From Berghia stephanieae (lineage: Eukaryota > Mollusca > Gastropoda > Nudibranchia > Aeolidiidae): a stretch of 64,000 nucleotides of DNA. Within the stretch, counting starts at the first letter, position 1. Each line of letters starts with the position of its first letter. This document shows positions 23,157 to 43,924 of the stretch, one piece after another. The stretch spans positions 64,268,860-64,332,859 of the forward strand of contig CM067447.1 in NCBI GenBank assembly GCA_034508935.3. Direction: 5' to 3'. The position numbers and the translations under genes are program-made. The notes beneath the pieces are model-generated. The model searched no databases. It saw only the letters and a list, made by a program, of their open reading frames with translations, and had not been told where the DNA came from.

Positions 23157-23407
23157 CAATATCACATTACTTGTCTTATCACAATTTATTACAAATGAAC
23201 ACTAGCATGCTTTTATGTACTCTACCATAGCAGCAAAAGTGTAGTAGGAGCTAAAGTTAACTATAACATTTTTGTATTTCAATAACACTTTAAACATTGG
23301 GTTTTGCAAAACTGTAGAAGGATCAATAATTGACTGCAACATTCTTGTATTAAAATAAAATTCCCTTTATTCATCCCACAGGGGAAATTTGTCATTAGGA
23401 TCTATTC

Positions 23408-23536
23408 CAAGGGAAGTCTCAGGTTGAAAGTCTTTTTCTAAGACGAGGGTCATTTAAATGGATCGATATTTGAGGGACCAGTTCTCTGGCCAAATTTTCA
23501 AATATGTGTTTGTTCCAGAGCACGGCAGAGTACTCG
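23408..23536 (+). mobile_element. FB-1 fold-back element, right half only
   Basis: Carries the right-arm series of the FB-1 palindrome: GACGAGGGTCATTTAAATGG, ATCGATATTTGAGGGACC, TCTCTGGCCAAATTTTC, GTTCCAGAGCACGGCAGAG. The centre is decayed and the left arm is missing. Confidence 0.7.
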
Positions 23537-23606
23537 CTGGATTCTAACATGCTGAATTCCAGCATGCTCTGCAATATGCCACACTGGAACTGGGTGACCA
23601 TATTTT

Positions 23607-23612
<6 letters not shown>

Positions 23613-23680
<68 letters not shown>
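23613..23680. repeat. (TA)n microsatellite
   Basis: About 33 TA units immediately upstream of a LINE tail. Confidence 0.95.
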
Positions 23681-23719
23681 GTATAATATGTCATACTGAC
23701 GTGGGCTCTGTAGGGAAAA

Positions 23720-23840
23720 AGAAAATGCGACAGACCCAAAACTACCTGGCAGCATACTATTGAAAGAGAAAGAAATGCTGCAGGTTGGACATCTTGGAGA
23801 CAGGCGAGGAACGCAGCCATCCGTTAACATTAACAGAATG
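23720..23840 (+). mobile_element. LINE fragment, C-terminal end of the reverse-transcriptase ORF
   Basis: Bases 23730-23829 translate as RPKTTWQHTIERERNAAGW then TSWRQARNAAIR and a stop. This is the conserved region after the reverse transcriptase of many LINEs (GRPK-T-W...D). The clade cannot be assigned from this length. Confidence 0.65.
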
Positions 23841-24357
23841 GAAGCAGCAGATTGAGGCCTTACTTATGTGCCAATCTGATACGATGAGGGGAAGTGCTGT
23901 GTAGTGTAAATTGTAAAGTGAATATGTCGTTACCGCCCACGAGCATTGGACTACAGCATGCTCATATTCTAGCATGCTTTTTGGCCCCCTAGAATCTAGG
24001 GGACACTGTGATTATTTCTATTTAAACAACAGTAATAAATAAAAATGATCGTATATACACATAAATAAATAATATACATATAATTTTAATATATATATGT
24101 ATCAATGTCAAGGTAAAAAGTGTGTACACACTAAAACCATTCTATGTAAATAATGCTGCTTAGGGCTTTTTTAAAAAAGTGAAAATCAATGGTGAGGTAA
24201 AATTTTAGCCTTAGTTTTCAAACAGTGGGGGGGGGGGGGGGGGGGGGGGGTGTTCTGATAGTGATAGCTCAATTGGTAGAGCACTCGCATCACAAAAGGA
24301 CTGAGTTTGATCCCGGGTGAAGTCGAGATTTTTCTCCTGAACTCCCAGCTCATCTAG

Positions 24358-25168
24358 CTGTCATCTGCATTTTTTGTCAAATTGGGACCTAAAATTTCCC
24401 AAAATTTGCCAAGAAATTTGCCAAAAAATTTGCCGAAGAGAACTAAGCGTTTCAGTAAAAATTAACACGCGATACAGAAAAAAATATATATAAAAGACAA
24501 TTTATTCCATTTAAGGAGGCTACATTTATTAATTTACACAATGTAAAGCGATTTATGCGCCCAAACTTTCTGACAATCACACACACACACACACAAACAA
24601 ACGTACACTTTCAGTCAGACTCATCAAAGGCCTAGTTTTCTTTTACTACTCAAAAAAAGAGGCATCGATAAACTTATTGTAGTAAAGGAAAACTAGTTCT
24701 TTGATGTTTTTTCTGTGAGTCTACGCCTTCTGGAAGACAAGACAAGATTGTAAAGAGAAAAACTTCGCTCAGCATCAGCTGACGAGCATGTTGAGAAGGC
24801 ATACCTGGACGCCAATGCAGCGAGAGCTGGAACATAATCTGCCACAGACTTCCAAAATAGGGTCAAATCTATAATTCCAGTATCAGAATCAGACTCTCTC
24901 ACAGAACTGGGTCCCAGTTTTTCAATATACCTCGTGAACTCATGCTGAAGAATATCACAAAAATTGGGAATTGCAGTGTATGCAGATACACTGCGAGGCA
25001 TGAGAGCAATATTTCTCAAATTTCGCTTCTTTTTTTTTCTTTATTTGGTTTTCTCTTCTTTTTTTTTCCTTAAAATTTGCCACACAATTTGCCAATTTTC
25101 CCAAAATTTGCGGATCGCCCTGATATTTGCAGCCGCAAATTTGCGGCTGCAAAAGATGCAGATGACAG
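24358..25168 (-). mobile_element. hAT-type DNA transposon remnant (CTGTCATCTGCA family) with 6-bp target duplication
   Basis: The ends are CTGTCATCTGCATTTTTTG and, reverse complemented, CTGTCATCTGCATCTTTTG. The target ATCTAG is duplicated (24352-24357 and 25169-25174). Subterminal GCAAATTT motifs are dense on both sides. At 811 bases it is far too short for a full transposase, but it retains the end of one (next entry). It is the same family as 14734-15723 in opposite orientation, and the longest copy here. Confidence 0.9.
24693..25019 (-). pseudogene. hAT transposase C-terminal dimerisation domain, truncated
   Basis: The minus-strand frame contains DLTLFWKSVADYVPALAALA and STCSSADAERSFSLYNLVLS followed by RRRRLTEKT. 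This is the pattern of the hAT dimerisation region: a W before a Y-P-like step, then S-S...ER-FS, then an R-rich L motif. About 108 codons are present; a full hAT transposase is roughly 600 residues, so the catalytic part is missing. It could only act as a substrate for another copy's enzyme. Confidence 0.85.
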
Positions 25169-25457
25169 ATCTAGCAGTAATTAGGTAGCTGGTCTGTTAG
25201 ATTTGGTGGAAAGTACTTTAAGATACACTAGTGTCCTATCCAAAGGGTATTAAGCAATTACTATTGTCCCTTTCATGGTATAGAAACTGGGAGAAACTGT
25301 ATGGCCCTCTATTGATTTTGAAAGACAGCTTGACCTTATACAGAGATGAATGATGTGGATGTTTCAGGTCTCTCCCTTATCAACTGACAGGACGATTAAT
25401 AGGATACAAAATATGCAAACGTGACGTTTTTTTTTTTTTTTTCAAGATTCCAGATTT

Positions 25458-25705
25458 AATATGTGACCCGTCGCCTCAAAACGGTATTATGCCTGGATGA
25501 TCCACATGCTAAAAAGTCGAATTGAAGCCAAACTGATCAAAAATATGAAATGTTTGTTTTTGTAGTTCTACAATACTATAATCATTTTCCTCAATAAAAC
25601 ATAAAAACTCAACCCAAGTCTGATATTTTTGGCTATTAATTCGGTTTTCAGTATTTTAGTCATTCAAACATAATGTACTATTTGAGTCGATGGGCCATGT
25701 ATAAC
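25458..25705. mobile_element. MITE with GTGACCC...CTCAAAACGGTATTA ends
   Basis: The left end reads TATGTGACCCGTCGCCTC and AAAACGGTATTAT. The right end is a decayed inverse (TTTGAGTCGATGGGCCATG). The better preserved sister copy is at 59000-59232. No coding sequence. Confidence 0.65.
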
Positions 25706-26440
25706 CATCACCTTCATTGTTTTGTGTCTTACTGAACTTCCTTTCAGTTGATAAAGTTGAAAACCCAAAACATGCACACAGCTGTCTTTGGAGCTAAAAT
25801 TTTACCTCAATATATTTTTAAAAAAAAAAACTGTAATAAGAAAACTGAAGTTGAAGAAAAATCTCCATAAAGTCCCAAACGTCATGATGTTTGCAACCTC
25901 AGATTCCGTAAAATCCATAAATAAATGTCATATCTTTACGCACTGTGGAGTCCAGATCAATTAAACTCGCTTTAGATAAAAATCCTGCTAAAAAAATAAA
26001 CTTTTCAACTAGACCCATTTTCCCCTCACCATACATAAGCCAACTAGATCAACATAATCAGTCTTGGTCTGGTTAAAATATATTGTTCTCTACCAAAGTG
26101 GCCTTCTTACCCCACATATATGCACCAATCTCCTGCCTTCTCCGCCCCCCCCACCCCTAACACAAATTAAATTATTAAACATGTTGGTTACCTAATTATG
26201 GCAAGACTATACTATACATACATATTTGATAAAGAGTCACGCACTTAATGAACAAGGGAGGTAACTGGAATTTTACCCATCATTTATTTGCAATTGAAAG
26301 GTCGTTTCCCTTGAAAATGGATTAAACAACCCTTGCCTGAGATAAACTTTTTCTTATTTCTGGTCCCAAGTTCATCTTAAGTGGACTCCTCTGTAACTGA
26401 AGAGTTTTTTGTGTGTTTTTTTTTTCACAATGAGTCTTAA

Positions 26441-26664
26441 CTCACTCAATCCTAAAGATTTTTGCTACATTTTAAACTTTAAACTAAAATGTATTAAAAA
26501 TGAGCATAGATTTTTATTCAACTACCATTAACTTGGAAAAACTAAAAACATTAGCTTTGATACTACGCCCATAATTTGTCTCATAAAAATGCAATAAATA
26601 GGCATGGGGTAAAAGTAACCCCGGGTAAACTACGGATATGGTCGGTGTGTTAGGGTTGAGTGAG
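26441..26664. mobile_element. MITE inserted at TTAA (piggyBac/Kolobok-like)
   Basis: Inverted ends are CTCACTCAATCCTAA and, reverse complemented, CTCACTCAACCCTAA, flanked on both sides by TTAA (26437-26440 and 26665-26668). The element is 224 bases and non-coding. TTAA targets are used by piggyBac and Kolobok elements; the ends alone do not decide which. Confidence 0.82.
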
Positions 26665-27076
26665 TTAATTGGGGTCTAATAAAACCCCGGAAAGTTAACC
26701 AATCAAACGACAAATGAATTCTTCCATGGTCATGATTATAAAAATAATTAATATTGCATGGTTTTAAATAAACTGCCAATTAAAATCTAATTTTACAGTT
26801 TCAAAAAAAACAAACAAAAAGGCATCCACACCCCTACACTTTTTATATGGGAAACTTTTATAAGATTCATGTCCAGGCATAAATAAGTTTTTTGTTTAAC
26901 ATTCATAGTAATTTCATAATATAATTTTTAAAAAAAATTTAAAAAATACAAATTTAATTAAATGCAGGAAGTGAAGCCTGTAATTGCAGAAATCTATTCA
27001 AAACAAGTTCTGATACACAATGATGGCAATATCAAAAATAAAAGTCAGTGTAAAAGTCGACAAATGTGAAAAAATA

Positions 27077-27273
27077 CAGTGGGATCTTTATAAAGCCAAC
27101 ACCACCAGACCGGAAAGATTGGTTGACTTTACATTTACTTTAAGCAAAGTTGACTTTATACATTATCAATGTAACACATTTAGATAAAGAACAGAAACTT
27201 TGGGACCAACAAGAGGGGTTAACTTTAAGCAGAAGTTGACTTTTAAAACTTTGACTTTATGCGGATTCTACTG
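27077..27273. mobile_element. pogo/Tigger-like MITE
   Basis: The ends are CAGTGGGATCTTTATAAAGC and, reverse complemented, CAGTAGAATCCGCATAAAGT, flanked by TA on each side. It is 197 bases long with internal TTGACTTTA repeats and is non-coding. It lies just beyond the 3' end of the ASB13-like gene and may be part of its 3'UTR or flank. Confidence 0.8.
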
Positions 27274-27406
27274 TACAAAAATGCTTTGCGATTTTAAATA
27301 ATTCACATATTTCATCTTTTGGTAAAATATCAAAGTCTTTCAAATTCAAACAGCAACATTCATCTGCAGGTGTAGATATGTGAAATACATATATATGCAT
27401 CAACCT

Positions 27407-36852
<9,446 letters not shown>

Positions 36853-37310
36853 CTGCACACAAAATTATTTCAGTCTAGGCGTCCAAATGCATTTTTATTT
36901 TTGGAGAAAGTTTGTTATTGTTTACAATAATTGTAAAATTAATTGGTAATGCATTGTAGTTCTTTACAGTTTTATAAAGAAGCTGTTCTTGGCATAATAA
37001 TAATACCCCCAAAAAATTCCATAGAGTTGTTATACATTTTATTACAGAAGTATGACTCAAATGGATTTTTCAAGTGTCCATTAATGAAGAATTATTTAAT
37101 TATCACGCATATCGTCATCTGTTATAGTCACCACCACTGATCTCAACTAGAATATAATTCCAACGTCGCCTTTGGTTCAATCACAACCATACAACCACGA
37201 ATCTAGACAATAAACGGAGTCTACTTTCATTTTCTATTTAAGTGGGTGTGATAAGTCATATTTTCCCTTGCAAGATTGACATCAATGGAAATGATAGTGA
37301 TTGAACTTAC

Positions 37311-37400
37311 CTCTGTCCAGAAGCGGTAGGGCGTAATTTGTTTTTAATGATTGTTTATTAATATCATTTTTTAAATACCATGGAAGTAGATGTGACACAA
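37311..37400 (-). other. ASB13: Probable 5'UTR exon of the ASB13-like gene
   Basis: Minus-strand sequence GCTTCTGGACAGAG|GTAAGT is a strong donor whose 3' partner would be the acceptor before 36852 (TGTGTGCAG|GGTATT). The exon holds no usable ATG that would read into the gene, so it is non-coding. Its 5' limit is unknown. It overlaps or abuts the first exon of the SETMAR-like gene on the other strand. Confidence 0.55.
37315..37400. promoter_or_regulatory. Inferred bidirectional promoter between ASB13-like and SETMAR-like genes
   Basis: The minus-strand 5'UTR exon ends at 37311 and the plus-strand ATG is at 37380, so the two transcription starts must lie very close or overlap. No TATA box or other defined motif was identified; the call rests on geometry alone. 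Confidence 0.4.
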
Positions 37401-38090
37401 GGGAAAGAGACGTTTCCAATACACGGACCAGCAGCTGCAGCTTGTTTCCAAGTGAGTCGAGTCATTTAAAATTTTATTTTTCAGAACGTAAAACTTAACA
37501 TCATTTTTTTAAAAGAAATCCTGGTAATTGGGACTTTAAAATCATTTCTAGATTGATGGGGCTGGTTTCAAAGAGAATTCAAAGAGACGGCTATGAAAGG
37601 AATGATAATAAAATAATAAGAAAGTAAAGTTTATCTTTGTCTACCGAAATATAACTGGAGTGAGATGAACTCCATTCATATGTTATTAGAACTAAAATAA
37701 AAATTTAGAGAAATCAAGGTAAATCATTATTATGTGACAATGTCTTACCCAACACCAAAATTTTCCTCCTCTTCCTCTTCCTCTTCTTCTTCTTCTTCTT
37801 CTTCTTCTTCTTCTTCTTCTTCTTCTTCTTCTTCTTCTTCTTCTTCTTCTTCTTCTTCTTCTTCTTCTTCTTCTTCTTCCTCTTCTCTTCTTCTTCTTCT
37901 TCTTCTTCTTTCTTCTTCTTCTTCTTCTTCTTCTTCTTCTTCTTCTTTTCTTCCTTCTTTCTTCTTCTTCTTCTTCTTCTTCTTCTTCTTCTTCTTCTTC
38001 TTCTTCTTCTTCTTCTTCTCTTCTTCTTCTTCTCTTCTTCTTCTTCTTCTTCTTCTTCTTCTTCTTCTTCTCTTCTTCCTATTATTATTA

Positions 38091-38189
<99 letters not shown>

Positions 38190-39160
38190 TCCTCCTCCTT
38201 CTTCTTCTCCTTCTCCTCCTCTTCCTTCTTTAGCTTGTAAATCACCCAAGTTAGAGACATTGGATGACATATCGCCATACATAGGTTATCTCATGTTCTT
38301 TGTTTAAATTATTTTTTTTTCAGTATGTGAAAACAAACATACCAGGACCAAGTTCCGAAGTGGTGACTCGATTCATGGAAGAATTTGCAGGTTGTTCCTG
38401 TTCAGATAATTGTGATGAACTGAGCTGTCCATGTATTCAACTATTCGGCCCGGCATATGACGTCAACGGAAAATTATTAGATACTTGGTGCATTGACGAA
38501 AACATCAAAAGAAGATCAATATTTGAGTGCGGTGACAATTGTGCCTGTAAGAATGGGCAATGTGGATTGAGAGTGGTTCAGAAAGGAATAAGTGAGAAGC
38601 TCAGGGTTTTCCAGACCGAGAAAAAAGGCTATGGACTAAGGTCTGTTTCTGGAATCTCCCGCTTGAAATTTGTGTGCGAATATGCAGGTGAAGTTCTTGA
38701 TGAACACGAGGCAAGATTGCGTTTGAGTCGCAATGAAAAAGAAGGGTGCATGAATTATTTAATAGCTGTTCACGAGAGTTCTTCTTCCTCAAACTCAAAA
38801 CACAGTGCTTATATCGATCCGTGTCATGTTGGAAATGTCGGCCGTTTCATCAACCATTCATGTGACCCCAACTTGATCATGATTCCTGTGCGTGTCAATC
38901 ATCCTGTACCCAGACTGGCTCTGTTCTCAAGCAGGGATATCTGCCCTGGCGATGAGTTGACATTTGACTATAGCGGTTCTGCCTTGCTGGAAATATCTGT
39001 TGTTGAAGATTCCAAATCACAAGGCAAAATGAATTCTAATTCTTGTAGCGAGGACAGTGAAGTGTGTAGAAATAGCTCTGAATTAAAGAGGACAAAATGT
39101 TTCTGTTCTAGTGATAAATGCCATGGCTATTTGCCTCTTGATGAGCATCTTTTTGATTGA
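37380..39160 (+). CDS. SETMAR: SETMAR-type histone-lysine methyltransferase (SET part only), two exons
   Basis: SETMAR methylates histone H3 lysines (K36, reported also K4) in the nucleus. Exons are 37380-37451 and 38324-39160, joined in phase 0 (TTCCAA|GTGAGT; TTTTTTCAG|TATGTG), for 302 residues. Seen: a pre-SET region with clustered cysteines from residue 48 (CSCSDNC, CPC, CGDNCACKNGQC), GYGLRS at 127, EYAGEVL near 144, the cofactor and substrate motif GRFINHSCDPN with NHSC at 201-204, ELTFDYSG near 236, and a post-SET CFCSSDKC at 283-290. The exon junction FQ|YVKTNIPGPSS aligns with human FQYTPDHVVGPGA. Unlike the anthropoid protein there is no mariner transposase: translation stops 12 residues after post-SET. 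The start is the only ATG in exon 1 that keeps frame. A Ser-rich loop (ESSSSSNSKH) lies between the SET motifs. Confidence 0.93.
37765..38225. repeat. (TTC)n then (ATT)n expansion in the SETMAR intron
   Basis: About 310 bases of (CTT)n with CTCTTC interruptions pass into about 110 bases of (ATT)n and end in CTCCTC/CTT. The tract fills more than half of the 872-base intron and ends about 100 bases before the acceptor. The sense strand is pyrimidine-rich, so it may also serve as an extended polypyrimidine tract. Confidence 0.95.
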
Positions 39161-39173
39161 TGAAAATTGTGTT

Positions 39174-39175
<2 letters not shown>

Positions 39176-39233
<58 letters not shown>
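39176..39233. repeat. (CAT)n microsatellite in SETMAR 3'UTR
   Basis: About 19 CAT units starting 15 bases after the stop codon. Confidence 0.95.
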
Positions 39234-39234
<1 letters not shown>

Positions 39235-39434
39235 ATTCCAACATAATCAAAAACCCTACGTATCATTATTAAAAATCCATAATTTTCTTTTTTTTTTCTT
39301 TCTATTTTGTTTCTTTGATTGTTGTGGTTTTGTGTTGTTGTTTTTTTCTCATTGAAAAAAAAAAAAAGATTTCTACTTTATAAACAATAATAGCAAAAGC
39401 TCGTTAATTAATATTAAGATGAGGAATTCCATAA

Positions 39435-39537
<103 letters not shown>

Positions 39538-40077
39538 GAGAAACAGCACGTGTAAACAATGACAATAGTTACCAGATAGGAAATTAGTCATTACATGTTG
39601 AATACAAAATTTAATGATCTCCATGTGTTTTCATCAAAGTGAACTAATAGAATTTAGAGAACGGCATGGTTTTCATTGAGGCGATCGGAGTCCATGAGAA
39701 CGCTTTGGTTTCCGTGGTTTTTAAACCAAACTTATCAGGGGACATTACTCCTTCCAAATGTTACTTTGTATAAAATATTTAATTGTTGCTTCCCTTGTCC
39801 TAGAATTTTGTGCACCTTTGACTTTTATTCTGGTTCTTAGTGATCTGACTTGCCATGAGCCACCTGAGTGAGATTATATCCGTACTAGACTCATACTGGG
39901 TGTGATCCTCTGACCTCCCACGGCGGGAAGAAGGTCACTTGTTGGGTCTTCTATCCCGCATATCTGTTTTCCCTTTCCTTATTGCTCTCTATCTTTGTTC
40001 TGGTTTATTTCCCGGTCATGATAGGGATCCTTAGCTGGGAGGGAGGCAGTCAAATGTATAGTATCTTTTTCTGAGAG

Positions 40078-41090
<1,013 letters not shown>

Positions 41091-41304
41091 TTTTGAACAC
41101 TGTAGCCTACATTGTACTTTGTAAACATTCGAGTGTGTCCTCAAATGCGGGACCCATTTGTTTGTGCCTGGATGGGACTTTTAGGAAATGTCAAAATAGA
41201 CACATTGGATGGATTGATTATGGAATCTTCTGTCCCCTATTTAAACCACCCCCCCCCCCCCTTTGTCTTCTTTTTTCTTCAGTTGCTTTCGACATCATAT
41301 CTTT

Positions 41305-41593
41305 AAAAAACGAGCTTTATTTTACGCAATGCCCACTAAACGTGCTCAAAGCCCTTTACTGTGGATCTCTGGCCATTTAGGACGGGACATGACGCCTGTT
41401 AGGCGATATTACATTTTTTTTCGGACAGAGACAACGCTGTTAACGGCCAGGTACTCTTTTTACACCTGAGTACGTTGAGAGAATATGAGTAAAGAGCATT
41501 TTCCAAGGACTCAACCATGTGCCGTGAGAGACTCGAACCCCGGATCTTCAGATCCGAAAGCGAGTGTCATACCACAAGACCACATAGCCGCAC
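41305..41593 (-). mobile_element. SINE-1 copy inserted in RP-1
   Basis: Minus-strand reading from GTGCGGCTATGTGGTCTTG to AAAGCTCG. All family landmarks are present, including GTAATATCGCCTAACAGGCG. Confidence 0.93.
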
Positions 41594-41810
41594 GTGTATC
41601 TACAATTTTCCTTTTCCTGGCACTGCAATGACCTAACAGTGTCGCGTGCGCCGTAAAACTCTTAAAAACAAAAAACAAAGAAAAAACTCCAACTAAACTT
41701 AAGCCTGTCGCGTGCTCAATGACAGCTTTGTCCATACCCCTTGTGTGGCGCGAGTGTTTTCATAAGGAGAGTCATATATGTTCTCTGCCACAGGCTGTGC
41801 ACTTTGTGGG

Positions 41811-42090
41811 TCACGATAGCCCAGTTGGTAGAGCACTCGCTTCACACGCAAAGGGACCGAGATCGATCCCGGTGCAGTCGAGATTTATTTTCTGACCCCG
41901 ACCTTGTCCACCCAGCAGTGAATGGGTAGCTGAGTCTGTTAGATTCGACGGAAAGTACTTTGCGATAGACTAGCGTCCAATCCAAAGGATAGCAAGCAAT
42001 TACTGCTATTGTCCGTTTCACGCTATAGAAACCGGGATAAACTCCGGCTCCATGGGCCGAATGGCAGTGCGCTTACATGGGCGTAAACGA
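41811..42090 (+). mobile_element. SINE-2 copy, best preserved
   Basis: Head GATAGCCCAGTTGGTAGAGC, box-B region GAGATCGATCCCGGTGCAG, then TTGTCCACCCAGCAGTGAAT, GTCTGTTAGATTCGACGG, ACTAGCGTCCAATCC and GAAACCGGGATAAACTCCGG. It serves as the reference for this family here. Confidence 0.92.
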
Positions 42091-42403
42091 TCGGCTGTCT
42101 TTATAATGCAATCGCCCTGGGAAGGCTACGCTGTCTAGCACGGCCCATACCGTTACTTCAAACTTACGAGGCGAAGATCACCAAAAGAAGGTGAAAAGTG
42201 AGTTGTATTCACTTCAATTCAACCAGTGGGATTATTTGTTTCCTTGAGCACAACTAACAATTCTTTTTTTTTACTATATATATTAGTGATCGTCGCCTCC
42301 TATTGTGATGTCTTTTTTTTTTTTTAGAGCGGTGTCAGGTTATAAATTGCAAAAGCTTCGCCTTCAGTTAAAGTGACTTAACACCACTGTTCTCGGGAGA
42401 ATT

Positions 42404-42437
<34 letters not shown>
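42404..42437. repeat. Poly-G tract of 34 bases
   Basis: Uninterrupted G homopolymer upstream of an FB-1 copy. Confidence 0.9.
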
Positions 42438-42438
<1 letters not shown>

Positions 42439-42721
42439 ACGACAGACCAGATTGGAGTTTTGAACGCGAAGGCAGTATTTCTTTCTTTAATGGGTTATAT
42501 ATTAAAAAGAAGGAAGTAAGACCAAAAATAATAAAGGCATGTATAAGCTTTATTTTGCTTCTTGCTCGAGGCATTTTGTGATAAAATAAAATAAAATGTC
42601 TCGTGCTATAGTCAATATTTATAAACTTTATCTTCTCACCACGCAAAAAAAAAAACAACCCCAAAACGGAGATCATATTGAACATATCTATTATCAGAAA
42701 AGGATGTGAGTATATTTCTTA

Positions 42722-42905
42722 AATGAACCAGTTAATTGCCGTACTCGGGAAAGACACGTATTTAAAACTTTGGCCAGAAAACCCACCCTTCAAATTAAAA
42801 TCGATCGATTTCAATAACCTTCATCATGGCAAAAACTCTCAAATCCGGGACTTCGCTAGGTCCCAGATTTGAGATTTTTTGCCAAGATGAGGGTCATTTT
42901 GGCGT
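42722..42905 (+). mobile_element. FB-1 fold-back element, left arm and centre
   Basis: The left terminus is AACCAGTTAATTGCCGTACT, then TTGGCCAGAAAACCCACCC, AATCGATCGATTTCAAT, TTCATCATGGCAAAAACTCT, the centre GGGACTTCGCTAGGTCCC, and the first part of the right arm (TTTGCCAAGATGAGGGTCAT). The arms are inverse copies of each other. The distal right arm is replaced by other sequence. Confidence 0.8.
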
Positions 42906-42914
42906 TTCGCAATA

Positions 42915-43486
42915 AATCTGAGACGTCTTCAGATTGTCCAAAACAGCGCTGCCAGACTAGTATTCATGAAGCGTAGGTGCGATTCTGCCAGACCTTTGCT
43001 TCATGACCTGCATTGGCTGCATGTTGAGAAAAGGATTTAATTCAAAGCTTGTGTTTTAGTTTGTATCGTTGTCTTGAAAGTATTGCCCCTTCCTACCTTT
43101 CGGAACTAATTGAAATATATTCAAAACTCCACTCCTTACGTTCGGCCAGTGATTCCACCAAACTAGTTGTCCCTCGCGAAAACTGAAAAATGCTGGAATG
43201 AGATCCTTTTCTCATCTCGGACCCTCTGTTTGGAACGCCTTACCACATTCGTGAAAAAGAATCTTTGTCTATTTTTAAACGTTCGCTTAAAACATATCTG
43301 TTTAGTAGATGGTATGTGAAGCAAGATAGGTCTGGTTTGTGTTGTGTGTTGTCTGTATGTGGTTGTGTGGGTGTGTGTGTGCTTGTGTGTGTGAATGAGT
43401 GTGTGTGTGAATGTTTCAGCCAAATTGATTTGAAATTTAAGCGCTTAGAGACTGGTGTCTCGGAGTTATAGGGCTATATAAGTTTT
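42915..43486 (+). mobile_element. L2/CR1-like LINE, C-terminal end and 3'UTR
   Basis: Translation gives LQIVQNSAARLVFMKRRCDS, RPLLHDLHWLHVEKRI and later KRSLKTYLF, matching the conserved LQ-VQN-AARL...LHWLPV motif after the reverse transcriptase of L2/CR1 LINEs, with several frame breaks. A GT-rich segment and GGGCTATATAAGTTTT follow, then a (TA)n tail from 43487. Confidence 0.83.
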
Positions 43487-43488
43487 CA

Positions 43489-43549
<61 letters not shown>

Positions 43550-43553
43550 ATAT
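43487..43553. repeat. (TA)n microsatellite at a LINE 3' end
   Basis: About 32 TA units that begin directly at the end of the L2/CR1-like remnant. Confidence 0.95.
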
Positions 43554-43625
43554 TTGAAGGATGAGTTTTCTGGCTAAATTGTTAAATACGTGTCTTTCCA
43601 ATGGGCGGCAGTTAACTGGTTAAAA
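43553..43625 (+). mobile_element. FB-1 fold-back element, right terminus
   Basis: TTTGAAGGATGAGTTTTCTG, GTGTCTTTCCAATGGGCGG and the terminal AGTTAACTGGTTAA. About 70 bases of right arm only. Confidence 0.72.
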
Positions 43626-43924
43626 AATAAAGAAAGAAAAACAAAATGAATCGAAATGCCAGAAGTACGGTCCTTACTTCGATGAGAAAACGCTTGAACT
43701 CGAGAGAATGCAATCAATGGTGATTTGAGAATATAACAAAACAAAGTTATTATTAGGTATGTATTTTAAAGAATTAATGTGATGCTATGTGTTTAGTTTT
43801 AAAAACACTCACAGCATCCGCCAGCTGGACATAACGTACCAACACACAAATCTATATGTAATCTTGAACGTTTATTGTCTGATTGGTATCATTTAGTAAG
43901 AGAATTGGTGCTTCTCTACACATG

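Larger units (their letters stand above)
24262..25335 (+). mobile_element. SINE-2 copy split by a hAT-type element
   Basis: The left part (24262-24357) has the head GATAGCTCAATTGGTAGAGC and GATCCCGGGTGAAGTCGAG. The right part (25169-25335) resumes with GGTAGCTGGTCTGTTAG and CACTAGTGTCCTATCC. The hAT element at 24358-25168 interrupts it and duplicated ATCTAG on insertion. Confidence 0.85.

Noticed and set aside
37734-38278. Poly-Ser/Leu and poly-Glu/Asn frames in the SETMAR intron
   Set aside because: Triplet repeat translation products; the region is flanked by a donor and an acceptor of a real gene and is intronic.
41811-41880. Functional tRNA gene
   Set aside because: It is the head of SINE-2, repeated at six other places, and does not fold into a cloverleaf.
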